Shown in pieces: positions 42,930 to 51,731 of a stretch of DNA of 64,000 nucleotides (positions within the stretch are counted from its first letter, which is position 1; every line of letters begins with the position of its first letter). The stretch covers positions 1 to 64,000 of the forward strand of contig NZ_ANNV01000169.1 in assembly GCF_000346755.1 (NCBI RefSeq), read 5' to 3'. Below the pieces are notes generated by a model that was given only the letters and a program-made list of their open reading frames with translations, did not search any database and was not told where the DNA came from. Position numbers and translations under genes: made by a program. This stretch comes from Pseudomonas sp. CBZ-4. GTDB taxonomy: Bacteria; Pseudomonadota; Gammaproteobacteria; Pseudomonadales; Pseudomonadaceae.

Positions 42930-45900
42930 ATGAATGCAATAACGTCCATACAGCCTGCCCTGCCAAGCCCGAAACCCCTCAGGGAAAAAGCACTGCTCAC
43001 CCGCCTGACCGAGGACGGGCCAACCAGCAATGAAGTGGCCAGCACTCTACTGCGCGCCGAACTGGACACCCTCTACCCCGACCTGAATATTGACCTCGGC
43101 AGAACGGTGGTTGGCACCCCGATCTGGGAGTTCATCGACAACGAGCTGACCTGTGTCGACACCCAATACACGCCCCTGACCTACGTCCTGGCGCGGCTGG
43201 CCCTGGAAAGCACCACGGTCAACTATCTACAGGGCGAGCACTTCCTCACTCAACAGCCTATGGCGCAACCCCCCATTCAATTGCCGGTCAACATCGAGCA
43301 GATCGCCACATTGCTCAATGATTTGGCGCCGGTGTTTTTCGTCGCCTTCAAGGAGCAGCAACTGGCGTTCTGGAACGCCACGGGGACCCGCCTGCCGCGC
43401 TGGCATGAACTGGCCGACGGCCTGGCTGCCGCGCTGAACATCCAGGAGGTCAAGGGCTGGAATGCCGATCACTGTGACATTGCACGCGGGATCTCGATGT
43501 ACCCCGACAAACAGCAACGCCTTCTCCAACGGCCCGACCTGGCGCATATCCAGGTGTGCCTGCTCGACATTGACACCTCGAACGACAAAAGCTTCAAACA
43601 CCTCATGCTCGCCGGCACCGCCGTCATGCAAGGCACGTTCAGGAACGCCGATATCCTGATGATGTACACCCTCGAATACGGTTACGAAACCTTCGCCTCC
43701 CTGCAGGATTTAGCGGCATCGGCACAGGCCAGGCTCAGTCCGTCGATGGGCGAGTTGCCGCTGTCGCTGCGCCTGGTCGAACCTGAGGGGGATTTTTTTG
43801 ATCACATGGCCTGGGCCCTGATCGCCACCCAGCTCAACGCCATCGAAACCGAGGGCTTCAGCAACCTTTTGGAGCAGTTCTCCCCAGCCGCAGCGCCGCC
43901 GGACACCGACCCGGATACACAGCGCCTGAACATGCTCGATGGTGCGATTCCCGAATGGTTGCGCGATGCCTCACCCCAGGCGTTGAACGACTACAGCCAG
44001 CACATGCTCGACCTGAGCTCGCTGTACGGCGATGTGCCCGCGGACTTGTTCCAGATCCAACCCATCAAGGCCTTCGCTCAAGAGAAGATGCGCAACGCCA
44101 TCATTGCCGACAAACACAACGTCGGTGCCGACAAGCTGCCACTCGACGAGATACAAATCACCCTTACGGAACCTCTCAACGTCGGGCCTTTTACGCTGCC
44201 CAACCCAGTGGGAAGCTACACGCAGACCCTGGGTGAATATGCACTCAGCAACACCCCGCCCTACCAGGCAACCGTGCGCTTCAAGGACGGGAAAACAGTG
44301 CCCGGCTGGCTCACGGACAAGTACCTGACGCAGATTTCAGAACAGGTCGATATCGGCCGGGTATATCCGCAACTGATCAGAGAAAAGCTGATTGACGACC
44401 CACACGAAGCCCTCCGACAAAAGAATTTTTACATCCGGCAACTGCGCTCGCTGCTGCCACTGCTGGCGCTGGAATGCAAACTCACCCACCAAGGCAATGT
44501 CGACGAGCAGGGCTATCGCTACATCAATGAACTGGTCAACCCGACGCCCGGCACGGCGGACCCTATCGTTATCCGCCCATTGTCGATACGGCCCAGCCTG
44601 CGCATCAGCCACACATTCGACGATGTCCTCAACGTCTACATCATCGGCCCCCGGGACTGGCAAAAAGGACCGTGCCTGCTGTATCGCCCGTTACTCGAAA
44701 ACCCGTTGCTACAGTTCCCGTCCCTGCAAAACCTGAAGTATGAGCTGCACCAGCCGGGGGAGGTCCGGGACTCCATATTGGCGTGGCTACCCAACCGGCA
44801 GTTGAGTTTCAACTACTCCCAGTACATCTTCCCGGCAGGTCTGACCTCGGCCTGGCTGATCAGAGAGCTCGTGACGACGCCGTCGAAACTGCTGGAATGG
44901 GGAGGCAGCCCGGTGTTTTCCAAAACCGAGCTGAAGGGCGATATTTTTGCCGCGTTGTTTGATGCCAACGCAAAGGCCATGACGGAATTGGCGGATCGTG
45001 AATCGCTCTCCAACGCAGAGCGGCGCTGGGCATTGCTGGAAGACAGCGCCTGGGCGATCTTCAATGCCGCTTCAAGCTTCATGAACGGCAACGTCGCTAC
45101 GGCGGTATGGGTCTGGCAAATTTTCGGTCAGCTCCAGCACGTGCTGGATGCCCCTGAACAGGGCAACAGTTTGATCAAGTGGCAACGCCTGGGCGACGTG
45201 CTCATGGCCTTGGCCATCGTTATTACCCATAAGGCCGGGCCCCTGCGCAGGGGCAAAGCCAAATCCCCAAGACCGAGCCACCCCAGCCCCCCCTTGCCCA
45301 CAACCCCACAAATACGGACCACGGCCTCAGGCGGTGTACTGGCACACAGTCAATTCTCGACGCTGGCTGTCGAGGGCGTCGTACCGCGCCGGACGCCGGC
45401 CCAGTGGGACACCTACCTGGACGCGTACAAGGTCAAGGCACCAGACCTCAGCAACAAGCCCGCCCCCGAACAGCGTCCTGCGCTTTACGACGAGGCGGAA
45501 AAAACCTATGCCCAAGTGGATCAGCGGTGGTTCCAGGTGGCTGAAGATGACGATGCCAACATTCACGTTCTCGACCCTGAAAACCCTTCGCTCACAGGAC
45601 CTTGCCTGGCCAAGACGCCAGCAGGCACCTGGCGTATCAACACGGATCTGCGCCTGCTGCGCAGCAACGAAAGCTTGAAAAGCAAGTTGAAGGCCTCGCG
45701 GCTGCTCAGAGCTCAGAAACTCAAGCCCCTGGAGCAACAATGCGAAACGCTGGAGCAACATGAAAAGGTGCTGAAAAAAGAAATGCACACCCTGCTCAAG
45801 TCCCCCACCACCGCGACCCTGTTGGACCAAAGCCTGTCCAAGTCCCAGGAGCTGATCAGCAATCGTCAAACGTCACTGGCGCTGCTGGAGAAGTGGAGAG

Positions 45901-47411
45901 ACGAAGGCGGCACCATCGGCTATGAGGACAAGCTGCTCAAGCTATACAAGAGTTTGAACACCTACCTGATGACCTGGATCGCGTTCAAGCACGTCGCCTA
46001 CAACGCCGCTGTCGAGCGCATCCTGAAAAGCCGCGAGTCCGATGAGGTGAACGCTCGGCAACAACTCCCGACAGACATCAACGCAGCCACCACCATGGGC
46101 AGGGAAATAGACGCCAAGCTCAACGAGCTGGGTGTCGCAAGACATAAGCTGTCCCGCATGGGAGCCGCCGGGGCCTTGACCGCCCGCCAGATCGAAGTAT
46201 CCGCGCAGTTTCACTCCCGCTGGGAATTGAAAGCCAATGAAATCACGAGCGCCGCCGAACTGTGCGTACGTGAGCAAGCCGCGCAAGACATGGCTGAAGC
46301 CCGAAGTACCGTCTACGCAGTGGTGGAGCGTGCCACTGCGGCCAGCAGAAACATAACGCAAATATTGAAGGATGCCCCCCACGAGGCACAGTTGGAAACA
46401 CTGGCCGCGAAGGTCGAAGAACTCCAGAGCATCAGCAATCGGATAGACGAGCTGCCTGGCGAGTTTCCAGAACGGGTCAACCCCAATGCCCTTGGAAACC
46501 TGAAAAGCGTCGTCAACGAATTCCTCCTGTTGGTCCAGAGCAATATTGGCAGCCGACTTCAACAGGAAGCCGAGGCCGGTCTTTCCGGGCGCAAACCTGC
46601 CAAGCCGTCTACGTCCAAGCCGTATCCAACAGCCAGGATCATCAAAAAACGTCCGCGCGATCAGCCCAAGGAAACGGAAAACATCCCCCGGCAGGAACCG
46701 TTGACACTCATCCAGCCGTTGAAGAAACAGCCGCCGAAACAAACAAGCGACTACAGCGACATCACCAACCAAGGGCTCCAACTGACCAATGGGCTCGACG
46801 CTTTTATCCGTGACACGAAAAAAAGCGCGCTGAAACCCTTTCGAATACCCGCCGACATGCAGGACCTGTTCGATCTGCATGCCCTCACGCTGGAACAGAC
46901 CCTCGACGCCTTCGAACCGCTACATGCCGCCGCCAGGCAGGCTGGCAAAGCCCTTCCGGTAGCCAACATGGCTGTCGAACTCAAAGAAGGCGCAGCCCGG
47001 TTGCGCCAGGAAGGTATCAACATCAGAGCAACCATGCTCAAGCTGCGAAAGCCCCGGCAGGGTTACTTTCAGTGGCTGATCGAGAACGACCAGGTCCGGG
47101 TGACGCGCAATGAAACAGGCAGAATCAAGACCCAGCAGCTCAACGACTACTTCCAGGAATATTTCATTTGCGACTCAGCCAACCTCCATCAGCCGTTATG
47201 GCTGGCGCACTTTCACTACTCCACCCTCAAGGCGCCGGCCAGTCAGTTCACGGCGGCCCATCTCAAGATCGACGACAAATACCTGGCGCGACTCCCCAGC
47301 GAAACACAACAAACACTCAATAACCGTTCAGCGCTGGACAATGTCCTGCGCAGACTGAACGACCCCGTCACCTTGGCCGTGTTCCTGAAGCTTGAGGAGC
47401 CTCGCCGCTGA
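42930..47411 (+). CDS. Giant dermonecrotic-toxin-like protein (DUF6543 type), copy 2
   Basis: A 1,493-residue paralogue of the protein at 31423, from the ATG at 42930 with GGAG 6-8 bases ahead. Shared landmarks are RLVEPEGDFFDHMA near 283, PEWLRDAS near 346, GPCLLYRPLLENPL near 580, DSILAWLPN, SAWAIFNAASSF near 710 and LWLAHFHY near 1423. Between about 960 and 1,330 it is mainly helical and charged, with an Arg/Lys/Pro-rich stretch near 1,230 (KPSTSKPYPTARIIKKRPRD). There is no signal peptide and no membrane helix is evident. The two copies are clearly diverged, so duplication is not recent. The mode of action is unknown. Confidence 0.75.
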   Translation: MNAITSIQPALPSPKPLREKALLTRLTEDGPTSNEVASTLLRAELDTLYPDLNIDLGRTVVGTPIWEFIDNELTCVDTQYTPLTYVLARLALESTTVNYLQGEHFLTQQPMAQPPIQLPVNIEQIATLLNDLAPVFFVAFKEQQLAFWNATGTRLPRWHELADGLAAALNIQEVKGWNADHCDIARGISMYPDKQQRLLQRPDLAHIQVCLLDIDTSNDKSFKHLMLAGTAVMQGTFRNADILMMYTLEYGYETFASLQDLAASAQARLSPSMGELPLSLRLVEPEGDFFDHMAWALIATQLNAIETEGFSNLLEQFSPAAAPPDTDPDTQRLNMLDGAIPEWLRDASPQALNDYSQHMLDLSSLYGDVPADLFQIQPIKAFAQEKMRNAIIADKHNVGADKLPLDEIQITLTEPLNVGPFTLPNPVGSYTQTLGEYALSNTPPYQATVRFKDGKTVPGWLTDKYLTQISEQVDIGRVYPQLIREKLIDDPHEALRQKNFYIRQLRSLLPLLALECKLTHQGNVDEQGYRYINELVNPTPGTADPIVIRPLSIRPSLRISHTFDDVLNVYIIGPRDWQKGPCLLYRPLLENPLLQFPSLQNLKYELHQPGEVRDSILAWLPNRQLSFNYSQYIFPAGLTSAWLIRELVTTPSKLLEWGGSPVFSKTELKGDIFAALFDANAKAMTELADRESLSNAERRWALLEDSAWAIFNAASSFMNGNVATAVWVWQIFGQLQHVLDAPEQGNSLIKWQRLGDVLMALAIVITHKAGPLRRGKAKSPRPSHPSPPLPTTPQIRTTASGGVLAHSQFSTLAVEGVVPRRTPAQWDTYLDAYKVKAPDLSNKPAPEQRPALYDEAEKTYAQVDQRWFQVAEDDDANIHVLDPENPSLTGPCLAKTPAGTWRINTDLRLLRSNESLKSKLKASRLLRAQKLKPLEQQCETLEQHEKVLKKEMHTLLKSPTTATLLDQSLSKSQELISNRQTSLALLEKWRDEGGTIGYEDKLLKLYKSLNTYLMTWIAFKHVAYNAAVERILKSRESDEVNARQQLPTDINAATTMGREIDAKLNELGVARHKLSRMGAAGALTARQIEVSAQFHSRWELKANEITSAAELCVREQAAQDMAEARSTVYAVVERATAASRNITQILKDAPHEAQLETLAAKVEELQSISNRIDELPGEFPERVNPNALGNLKSVVNEFLLLVQSNIGSRLQQEAEAGLSGRKPAKPSTSKPYPTARIIKKRPRDQPKETENIPRQEPLTLIQPLKKQPPKQTSDYSDITNQGLQLTNGLDAFIRDTKKSALKPFRIPADMQDLFDLHALTLEQTLDAFEPLHAAARQAGKALPVANMAVELKEGAARLRQEGINIRATMLKLRKPRQGYFQWLIENDQVRVTRNETGRIKTQQLNDYFQEYFICDSANLHQPLWLAHFHYSTLKAPASQFTAAHLKIDDKYLARLPSETQQTLNNRSALDNVLRRLNDPVTLAVFLKLEEPRR

Positions 47412-47432
47412 CTCATTCGGTTCAGTGCTGGT

Positions 47433-48332
47433 TCAACCCGCCAACTGCCGGGCCAGTACCGCAATGTGCTCCGGCCCGATCCCGCAGCACCCGCCCAGAT
47501 GGCTGGCACCACGCGCTTGCCAGTCGGCGGCCCAGTGCAGGTAGCCGGGCGGGTCAAGGTCGTCGCGCAACGGGTCCAGGCCATCGTTGGCCGTGGCTTC
47601 CTTGGGCTGCGGCGGGAAGGCGTTGGCGTAGGCGCCTACGTCAATCTGCACGCCCAGGCGTTCGAACGTCTGACGCGCGACATCGATCGCATCACCGATC
47701 ACTTCGGGCTGGCTGCAATTGAACAGCAACACCTGCACCCCCAACTGCGCCGCTGCTTCGGCCGCGTCCGCCACCGGCTCGCCGGAGCGCAGGCGCGGCA
47801 CGTCGTCGGTGTCTTCGTCCTTGAGGGTAAACGACAGCCAGAACGGTTTGCCGTCCTTTGGCAGCCCGGCCTGGATGGCGCGCGCTTCGGCGATGGAGCT
47901 CTGGGTTTCGGCCAGCCACAGGTCGACAAACGGCGCCAGGCCTTGCACCAGTGGCGTCAGCAGCTCGGCGACGCGCTGCGGCTCGAACAGGTCGGGGCGG
48001 TACGAGCCAAACAGCGGCGGCAGCGAGCCAGCCACCCGCACGGCCTTGCCCGACGCGTCCACGGCACGCCGCGCCAATTCACCGGCCAGCGCCGCCAAGG
48101 CCTGGCCTTCGGCGGCGAAACGCGCCTCGCCGATATGGAATGGCACCACCGCATAGCTGTTGCTGGTGATGACGTTCGCGCCACTTTCGATATAAGCCGC
48201 GTGCACCGCTTCCACTGCCTGCGGCGCTTCGCTCAACGCCAGCGCCGACCATTCCGGCTGCCGGAACGGCGCGCCACGGCGTTGCAGTTCACGGCCCATG
48301 CCGCCATCGAGAATTACTGTTGCGTTGGCCAT
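47433..48332 (-). CDS. mmuM: Homocysteine S-methyltransferase
   Basis: A 299-residue zinc enzyme that makes methionine from homocysteine and a methyl donor such as S-methylmethionine. It starts ATVILDGGMGRELQRRG and has the first zinc Cys in LFNCSQPE near residue 205 and the paired Cys in LGGCCGIGPEHI near residue 280. The ATG at 48332 was chosen over further in-frame starts up to 48368. It is divergent from an amino-acid ABC gene pair, which probably brings in its methyl donor or product; that is inference. Confidence 0.9.
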   Translation of the reverse strand: MANATVILDGGMGRELQRRGAPFRQPEWSALALSEAPQAVEAVHAAYIESGANVITSNSYAVVPFHIGEARFAAEGQALAALAGELARRAVDASGKAVRVAGSLPPLFGSYRPDLFEPQRVAELLTPLVQGLAPFVDLWLAETQSSIAEARAIQAGLPKDGKPFWLSFTLKDEDTDDVPRLRSGEPVADAAEAAAQLGVQVLLFNCSQPEVIGDAIDVARQTFERLGVQIDVGAYANAFPPQPKEATANDGLDPLRDDLDPPGYLHWAADWQARGASHLGGCCGIGPEHIAVLARQLAG

Positions 48333-48344
48333 ATGCTTTTTACT

Positions 48345-48356
48345 CATAAGCTTATG
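48345..48356. promoter_or_regulatory. Palindrome between mmuM and the ABC genes
   Basis: CATAAGCTTATG is a perfect 12-base palindrome 13 bases before the mmuM start. The adjacent region to 48444 is AT-rich, in contrast to its surroundings, and holds the divergent promoters. Confidence 0.45.
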
Positions 48357-48444
48357 AAAATAACTCACTATGAGAGTCGTTCTTATAACTATTTAATACG
48401 TTCAATTCAGTACATAACAACTCTTTTTTCTAACGGTGCTCTTC

Positions 48445-49266
48445 ATGAAACTTAAACCGCTGCTGGCCTTGGGCCTGACGATTCTGGCTGCTTCTACCCA
48501 AGCCTTCGGCGGCACCACGCTGGACCGCATCGAGCAAAAGAAAGAGTTGGTAGGTGTGCTGATGGAAAGCTACCCGCCGTTTTCCTTCTTGAACGAGCAA
48601 AACCAACTGGACGGCTTCGACGTCGATGTGGCCAAGGCCGTGGCACAAAAGCTCGGCGTGAAGCTGCGCCTGGAAACCCCGTCCTGGGACGTGATCGCCG
48701 CCGGCCGCTGGAGCGGGCGCTACGACATCTGCATCTGCTCCATGACCCCGAGCAAGGCCCGCGCCGAAGTGTTCGATTTCCCGGTGGAGTACTACGCGTC
48801 GCCCGCGGTGATCGTGGTCAACGCCACGGACGACCGCATCCACAGCGCCAAGGACTTGAGCGGCAAGAAAGTCGGCCTCACCAGCGCCTCCAGCTATGAA
48901 AGCTACCTGAACAAAAACCTGGTGATCGAAGGCGCCGAAGACACCCAGTTGCAGTACCCGTTCGACAACGTGCAGATCGCCCCGTACGACACCGACAACG
49001 TGGCCTTCCAGGACCTCGGCCTCGGCGCCGGCAAGCGCCTGGATGCGATCCTCACCAACCTGGTTACCGCACAACCGCGCCTGAGCGAAGACAAGCGCTT
49101 CAAGCTCGCTGGCGAGGCGCTGTATTCGGAGCCCAACTCGGTGGCCATCGAAAAAGGCGACCCGCAGTGGGACAGCAAGGTGCGTGAAGTCTTCGCCCAG
49201 CTGAAACAGGACGGCACCTTGAGCCAGCTGTCGCAAAAATGGATCGGCGCCGACATCAGCCAATGA
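48445..49266 (+). CDS. Amino-acid ABC transporter substrate-binding protein
   Basis: A 273-residue periplasmic protein of family 3 solute binders. The signal peptide is LLALGLTILAASTQAFG. The mature part shows LVGVLMESYPPFSFLNEQ, DGFDVDVAKAVAQKLG, and YDICICSMTPSKARAEVFDF, the usual polar amino-acid pattern. Its stop overlaps the start of the permease gene (ATGA). The link to mmuM suggests a sulphur amino acid or related compound, but the ligand cannot be read. Confidence 0.9.
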   Translation: MKLKPLLALGLTILAASTQAFGGTTLDRIEQKKELVGVLMESYPPFSFLNEQNQLDGFDVDVAKAVAQKLGVKLRLETPSWDVIAAGRWSGRYDICICSMTPSKARAEVFDFPVEYYASPAVIVVNATDDRIHSAKDLSGKKVGLTSASSYESYLNKNLVIEGAEDTQLQYPFDNVQIAPYDTDNVAFQDLGLGAGKRLDAILTNLVTAQPRLSEDKRFKLAGEALYSEPNSVAIEKGDPQWDSKVREVFAQLKQDGTLSQLSQKWIGADISQ

Positions 49267-50087
49267 CAGCGTTTCCTACACCTCCAAAGATCAGCGAATC
49301 ACGCGTGCAGCGGCTGTTTGGCTTTCGCACGCGGCTCTACCTGACCTGGGCCGCGCTGTTCTGCCTGTTCGCCAGCTTCTTCCTGAGCTTTGACCTGAAG
49401 TTCTCGATCATCCTCGACAAGCTGCCCAATCTGGTCGGCCTGCACCTGGCGCCCAACGGCTTCCTGCAAGGCGCGGCGCTGACGTTGTTCCTATGCCTGT
49501 GCTCCATGGTGATTTCCTCGGTGCTGGGTTTCGTCACCGCGCTGGGACGCTTGTCGAAAAGCGCCGTGGCCTTTGGCATCGCCAGCTTCTACGCGTCGTT
49601 CTTTCGCGGCACGCCGCTGCTGATCCAGATCCTGCTGATCTACCTCGGCCTGCCGCAGCTGGGTTTGGTGCCGGGCGCCATCGTCGCCGGGATCATCGCG
49701 TTGTCGCTGAACTACGGCGCTTACCTGAGCGAAATCTTCCGCGCCGGCATCCTTGGCGTCGCCCTTGGCCAACGCGAAGCGGCCCTGGCCCTGGGCATGC
49801 GCGACAGTGCGATCTTCTGGCACGTGACCTTGCCCCAGGCCATGCGCACCATCATCCCGCCGGCGACCAACCAGTTCATCTCGATGCTCAAGGACTCGTC
49901 GCTGATCTCGGTGATGGGTGTGTGGGAAGTGATGTTCCTGGCGCAATCCTACGGCCGGTCGAGCTATCGCTATATCGAGATGCTGACCACCGCTGCGATC
50001 ATCTACTGGGTGCTGTCCCTGGGACTGGAACTGATCCAGGCGCGGATGGAACGGCATTACGGCAAGGGGTATGTGCGCCGAGGCTGA
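49263..50087 (+). CDS. Amino-acid ABC transporter permease
   Basis: A 274-residue inner-membrane permease of the HisM/GltK type. The HEQ-type segment FFRGTPLLIQILLIYLGLPQ and the ATPase-contact loop REAALALGMRDSAIFWHVTLPQA are visible. It is translationally coupled to the binding protein. No ATP-binding protein gene follows, so the ATPase must come from another locus or the system is incomplete. Confidence 0.92.
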   Translation: MTAFPTPPKISESRVQRLFGFRTRLYLTWAALFCLFASFFLSFDLKFSIILDKLPNLVGLHLAPNGFLQGAALTLFLCLCSMVISSVLGFVTALGRLSKSAVAFGIASFYASFFRGTPLLIQILLIYLGLPQLGLVPGAIVAGIIALSLNYGAYLSEIFRAGILGVALGQREAALALGMRDSAIFWHVTLPQAMRTIIPPATNQFISMLKDSSLISVMGVWEVMFLAQSYGRSSYRYIEMLTTAAIIYWVLSLGLELIQARMERHYGKGYVRRG

Positions 50088-50143
50088 TGCTCAGCTGTAG
50101 TGACGGCGCAGCTTGACCACGCCCATTTGCACACCGAGCAACT

Positions 50144-50198
50144 GCAATAAAATGCAGGTAGATGACGGCTGTGTGATTTTGTACGCAATAAAATGCAG
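50144..50198 (+). repeat. Direct repeat GCAATAAAATGCAG
   Basis: The same 14-mer occurs at 50144-50157 and 50185-50198, 41 bases apart start to start, in the intergenic region upstream of the autotransporter gene. This could be a regulator site or a remnant of a duplication. Confidence 0.6.
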
Positions 50199-50284
50199 AC
50201 CCTATTTGAAACCCGCGCCAATAGAGACAACTCCCGCACACCAAGAGTGTTGGCCCTGACAGTTATCCCCCCGCCATCTCGCTA

Positions 50285-50318
50285 AATTCCCGACCTCATC
50301 CACAAGAGGTCGGGAATT
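50285..50318 (+). promoter_or_regulatory. Perfect hairpin masking the autotransporter ribosome binding site
   Basis: AATTCCCGACCTC (50285-50297) and GAGGTCGGGAATT (50306-50318) pair perfectly over 13 bases around an 8-base loop. The Shine-Dalgarno sequence AGAGG (50305-50309) is mostly within the right arm, and the ATG follows one base after it. No T run, so it is not a terminator. Confidence 0.75.
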
Positions 50319-50319
50319 C

Positions 50320-51603
50320 ATGCCCATAACCCCCCGCAGAATCGTACTGTTCATCAGCCTCGCGGTAGCCGCCAGCCTTCCCCACGCGCAAGCACGCGGC
50401 GACATCGAGTCCATGCCCTATTGGCCTCACCCCTACGACGCGCTGGATGACGAATGGGCGTATGAGCCGAACATTGAAGCCGCGTCCATCGACGGCTTTA
50501 TCATCCGCCAAGCCACCACACACAATGGCCGGCAGGTGGCGAAGGTGCTGGAGCCGGCGCTGGTTCGCCTGCTGGAATCTGGTCAGCTGACCTCTGAACA
50601 GCTCAAGGCGTTGGAAAAACGCTACGCCGAACTCGCGCAGCAACCGAACGCTTTCGGCGCAGCTCTCGAACAGTTGGCCGGTAGCCAGAATGCCAACCTC
50701 GCCGCTGCAACACAGAGCACGACCCAGCAACTCAGCAGCCGCGTGCTCTCGACCCTGCGCGAACTGCCCACCGACACCGATGGCCACTTCTGGGTCAAAA
50801 ACCTCGGCAGTGAAGGCGGCCTCGACAGCCAGCGCGGCACCGCCGGCCTGAACACGGCCAACCAGGGCGTGCTCCTGGGCGCAGACTGGGCAGTCGATCA
50901 TGCATGGCGAGTCGGGGTGCTGGGGGCCAAGTCCAGCAGTCGCTTCGACACCCGACGCTTCACCGCCGACCTGGACAGCTGGCACCTGGGCGCCTACGCC
51001 GTGCGCCAGGACGGCCCATTGGCGTTGCGCCTGGGGGCGATCTACAGCAGCCATGCCGGGCAGAATCGACGCGGCGTCGAGATCCTCAGTTACAAGGACA
51101 CGCTCAAGGGCAGCTACAACGCCACAAGCCAGAATGTGTTCGGTGAAGTGGGCTACCAACTGGGCACTGGCAGCCTGAGCATCGAGCCGTTTGCCGGGCT
51201 TGGCTACCAGCGCTACAGCCGGGACAGTTTCAGGGAGCAAGGGGGGCCGACAGCACTGAATGTCGATGCACAGACCCAGCAAAACCTGAACAGCACCGTT
51301 GGCCTGCGCCTGGCCAGGCTGATTCGGTTCGATAACCAGATGAGCCTCACGCCACACCTGAGCGCAGGCTGGAAACACCTGTATGGCGACGTCGAAAGCC
51401 AGGTGCGCCAGTCCTTTCGCCAGGGCGGCATCGATGACTTCACCATCCAAGGCTCTTCCCTGGACCGCAACAGCCTGAGCCTGTTGGCGGGGCTGGACTT
51501 GAATCTGTCTTCGAACCACAGCCTCGGCCTGGCCTATATGGCTGAAAACGGCACCCACAGCAGCAACCAGGGCCTGATGGGGCAATGGCGGATGAGGTTC
51601 TGA
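50320..51603 (+). CDS. Autotransporter beta-barrel protein with short passenger
   Basis: A 427-residue outer-membrane protein. After the signal peptide (IVLFISLAVAASLPHAQA) comes a passenger of only about 120 residues, including a helical linker (LTSEQLKALEKRYAELAQQ). The autotransporter barrel begins near residue 155 with GHFWVKNLGSEGGLDSQRG and repeats amphipathic strands to the final aromatic residue (WRMRF), as barrel insertion needs. The passenger lacks recognisable adhesin or esterase motifs. The start lies directly behind a 13-bp hairpin that hides its ribosome binding site, which suggests translational control. Confidence 0.88.
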   Translation: MPITPRRIVLFISLAVAASLPHAQARGDIESMPYWPHPYDALDDEWAYEPNIEAASIDGFIIRQATTHNGRQVAKVLEPALVRLLESGQLTSEQLKALEKRYAELAQQPNAFGAALEQLAGSQNANLAAATQSTTQQLSSRVLSTLRELPTDTDGHFWVKNLGSEGGLDSQRGTAGLNTANQGVLLGADWAVDHAWRVGVLGAKSSSRFDTRRFTADLDSWHLGAYAVRQDGPLALRLGAIYSSHAGQNRRGVEILSYKDTLKGSYNATSQNVFGEVGYQLGTGSLSIEPFAGLGYQRYSRDSFREQGGPTALNVDAQTQQNLNSTVGLRLARLIRFDNQMSLTPHLSAGWKHLYGDVESQVRQSFRQGGIDDFTIQGSSLDRNSLSLLAGLDLNLSSNHSLGLAYMAENGTHSSNQGLMGQWRMRF

Positions 51604-51620
51604 CACGTCTTACGACAGCG

Positions 51621-51667
51621 GGACGCGGAGCGTCCGGGGCGGCGTTCCCACGCGGAGCGTGGGAACG
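51621..51667. repeat. Pair of GGA-loop hairpins after the autotransporter gene
   Basis: GGACGC-GGA-GCGTCC (51621-51635) and CGTTCCCACGC-GGA-GCGTGGGAACG (51643-51667) share the core ACGCGGAGCGT. Both stems are perfect. The second is a common intergenic Pseudomonas hairpin, by recall. Confidence 0.75.
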
Positions 51668-51674
51668 AGCAGGC

Positions 51675-51700
51675 AAAAAAAAGGAGGGCACCTGCCCCCC
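51675..51700 (-). terminator. Terminator of pycB
   Basis: On the minus strand GGGGGGCA and TGCCCTCC form an 8-bp stem with one G-T pair, followed by eight T. It lies about 30 bases after the pycB stop. Confidence 0.75.
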
Positions 51701-51731
51701 CGAGGATTAAGCGATAGTGTCGAAGGCTGGA

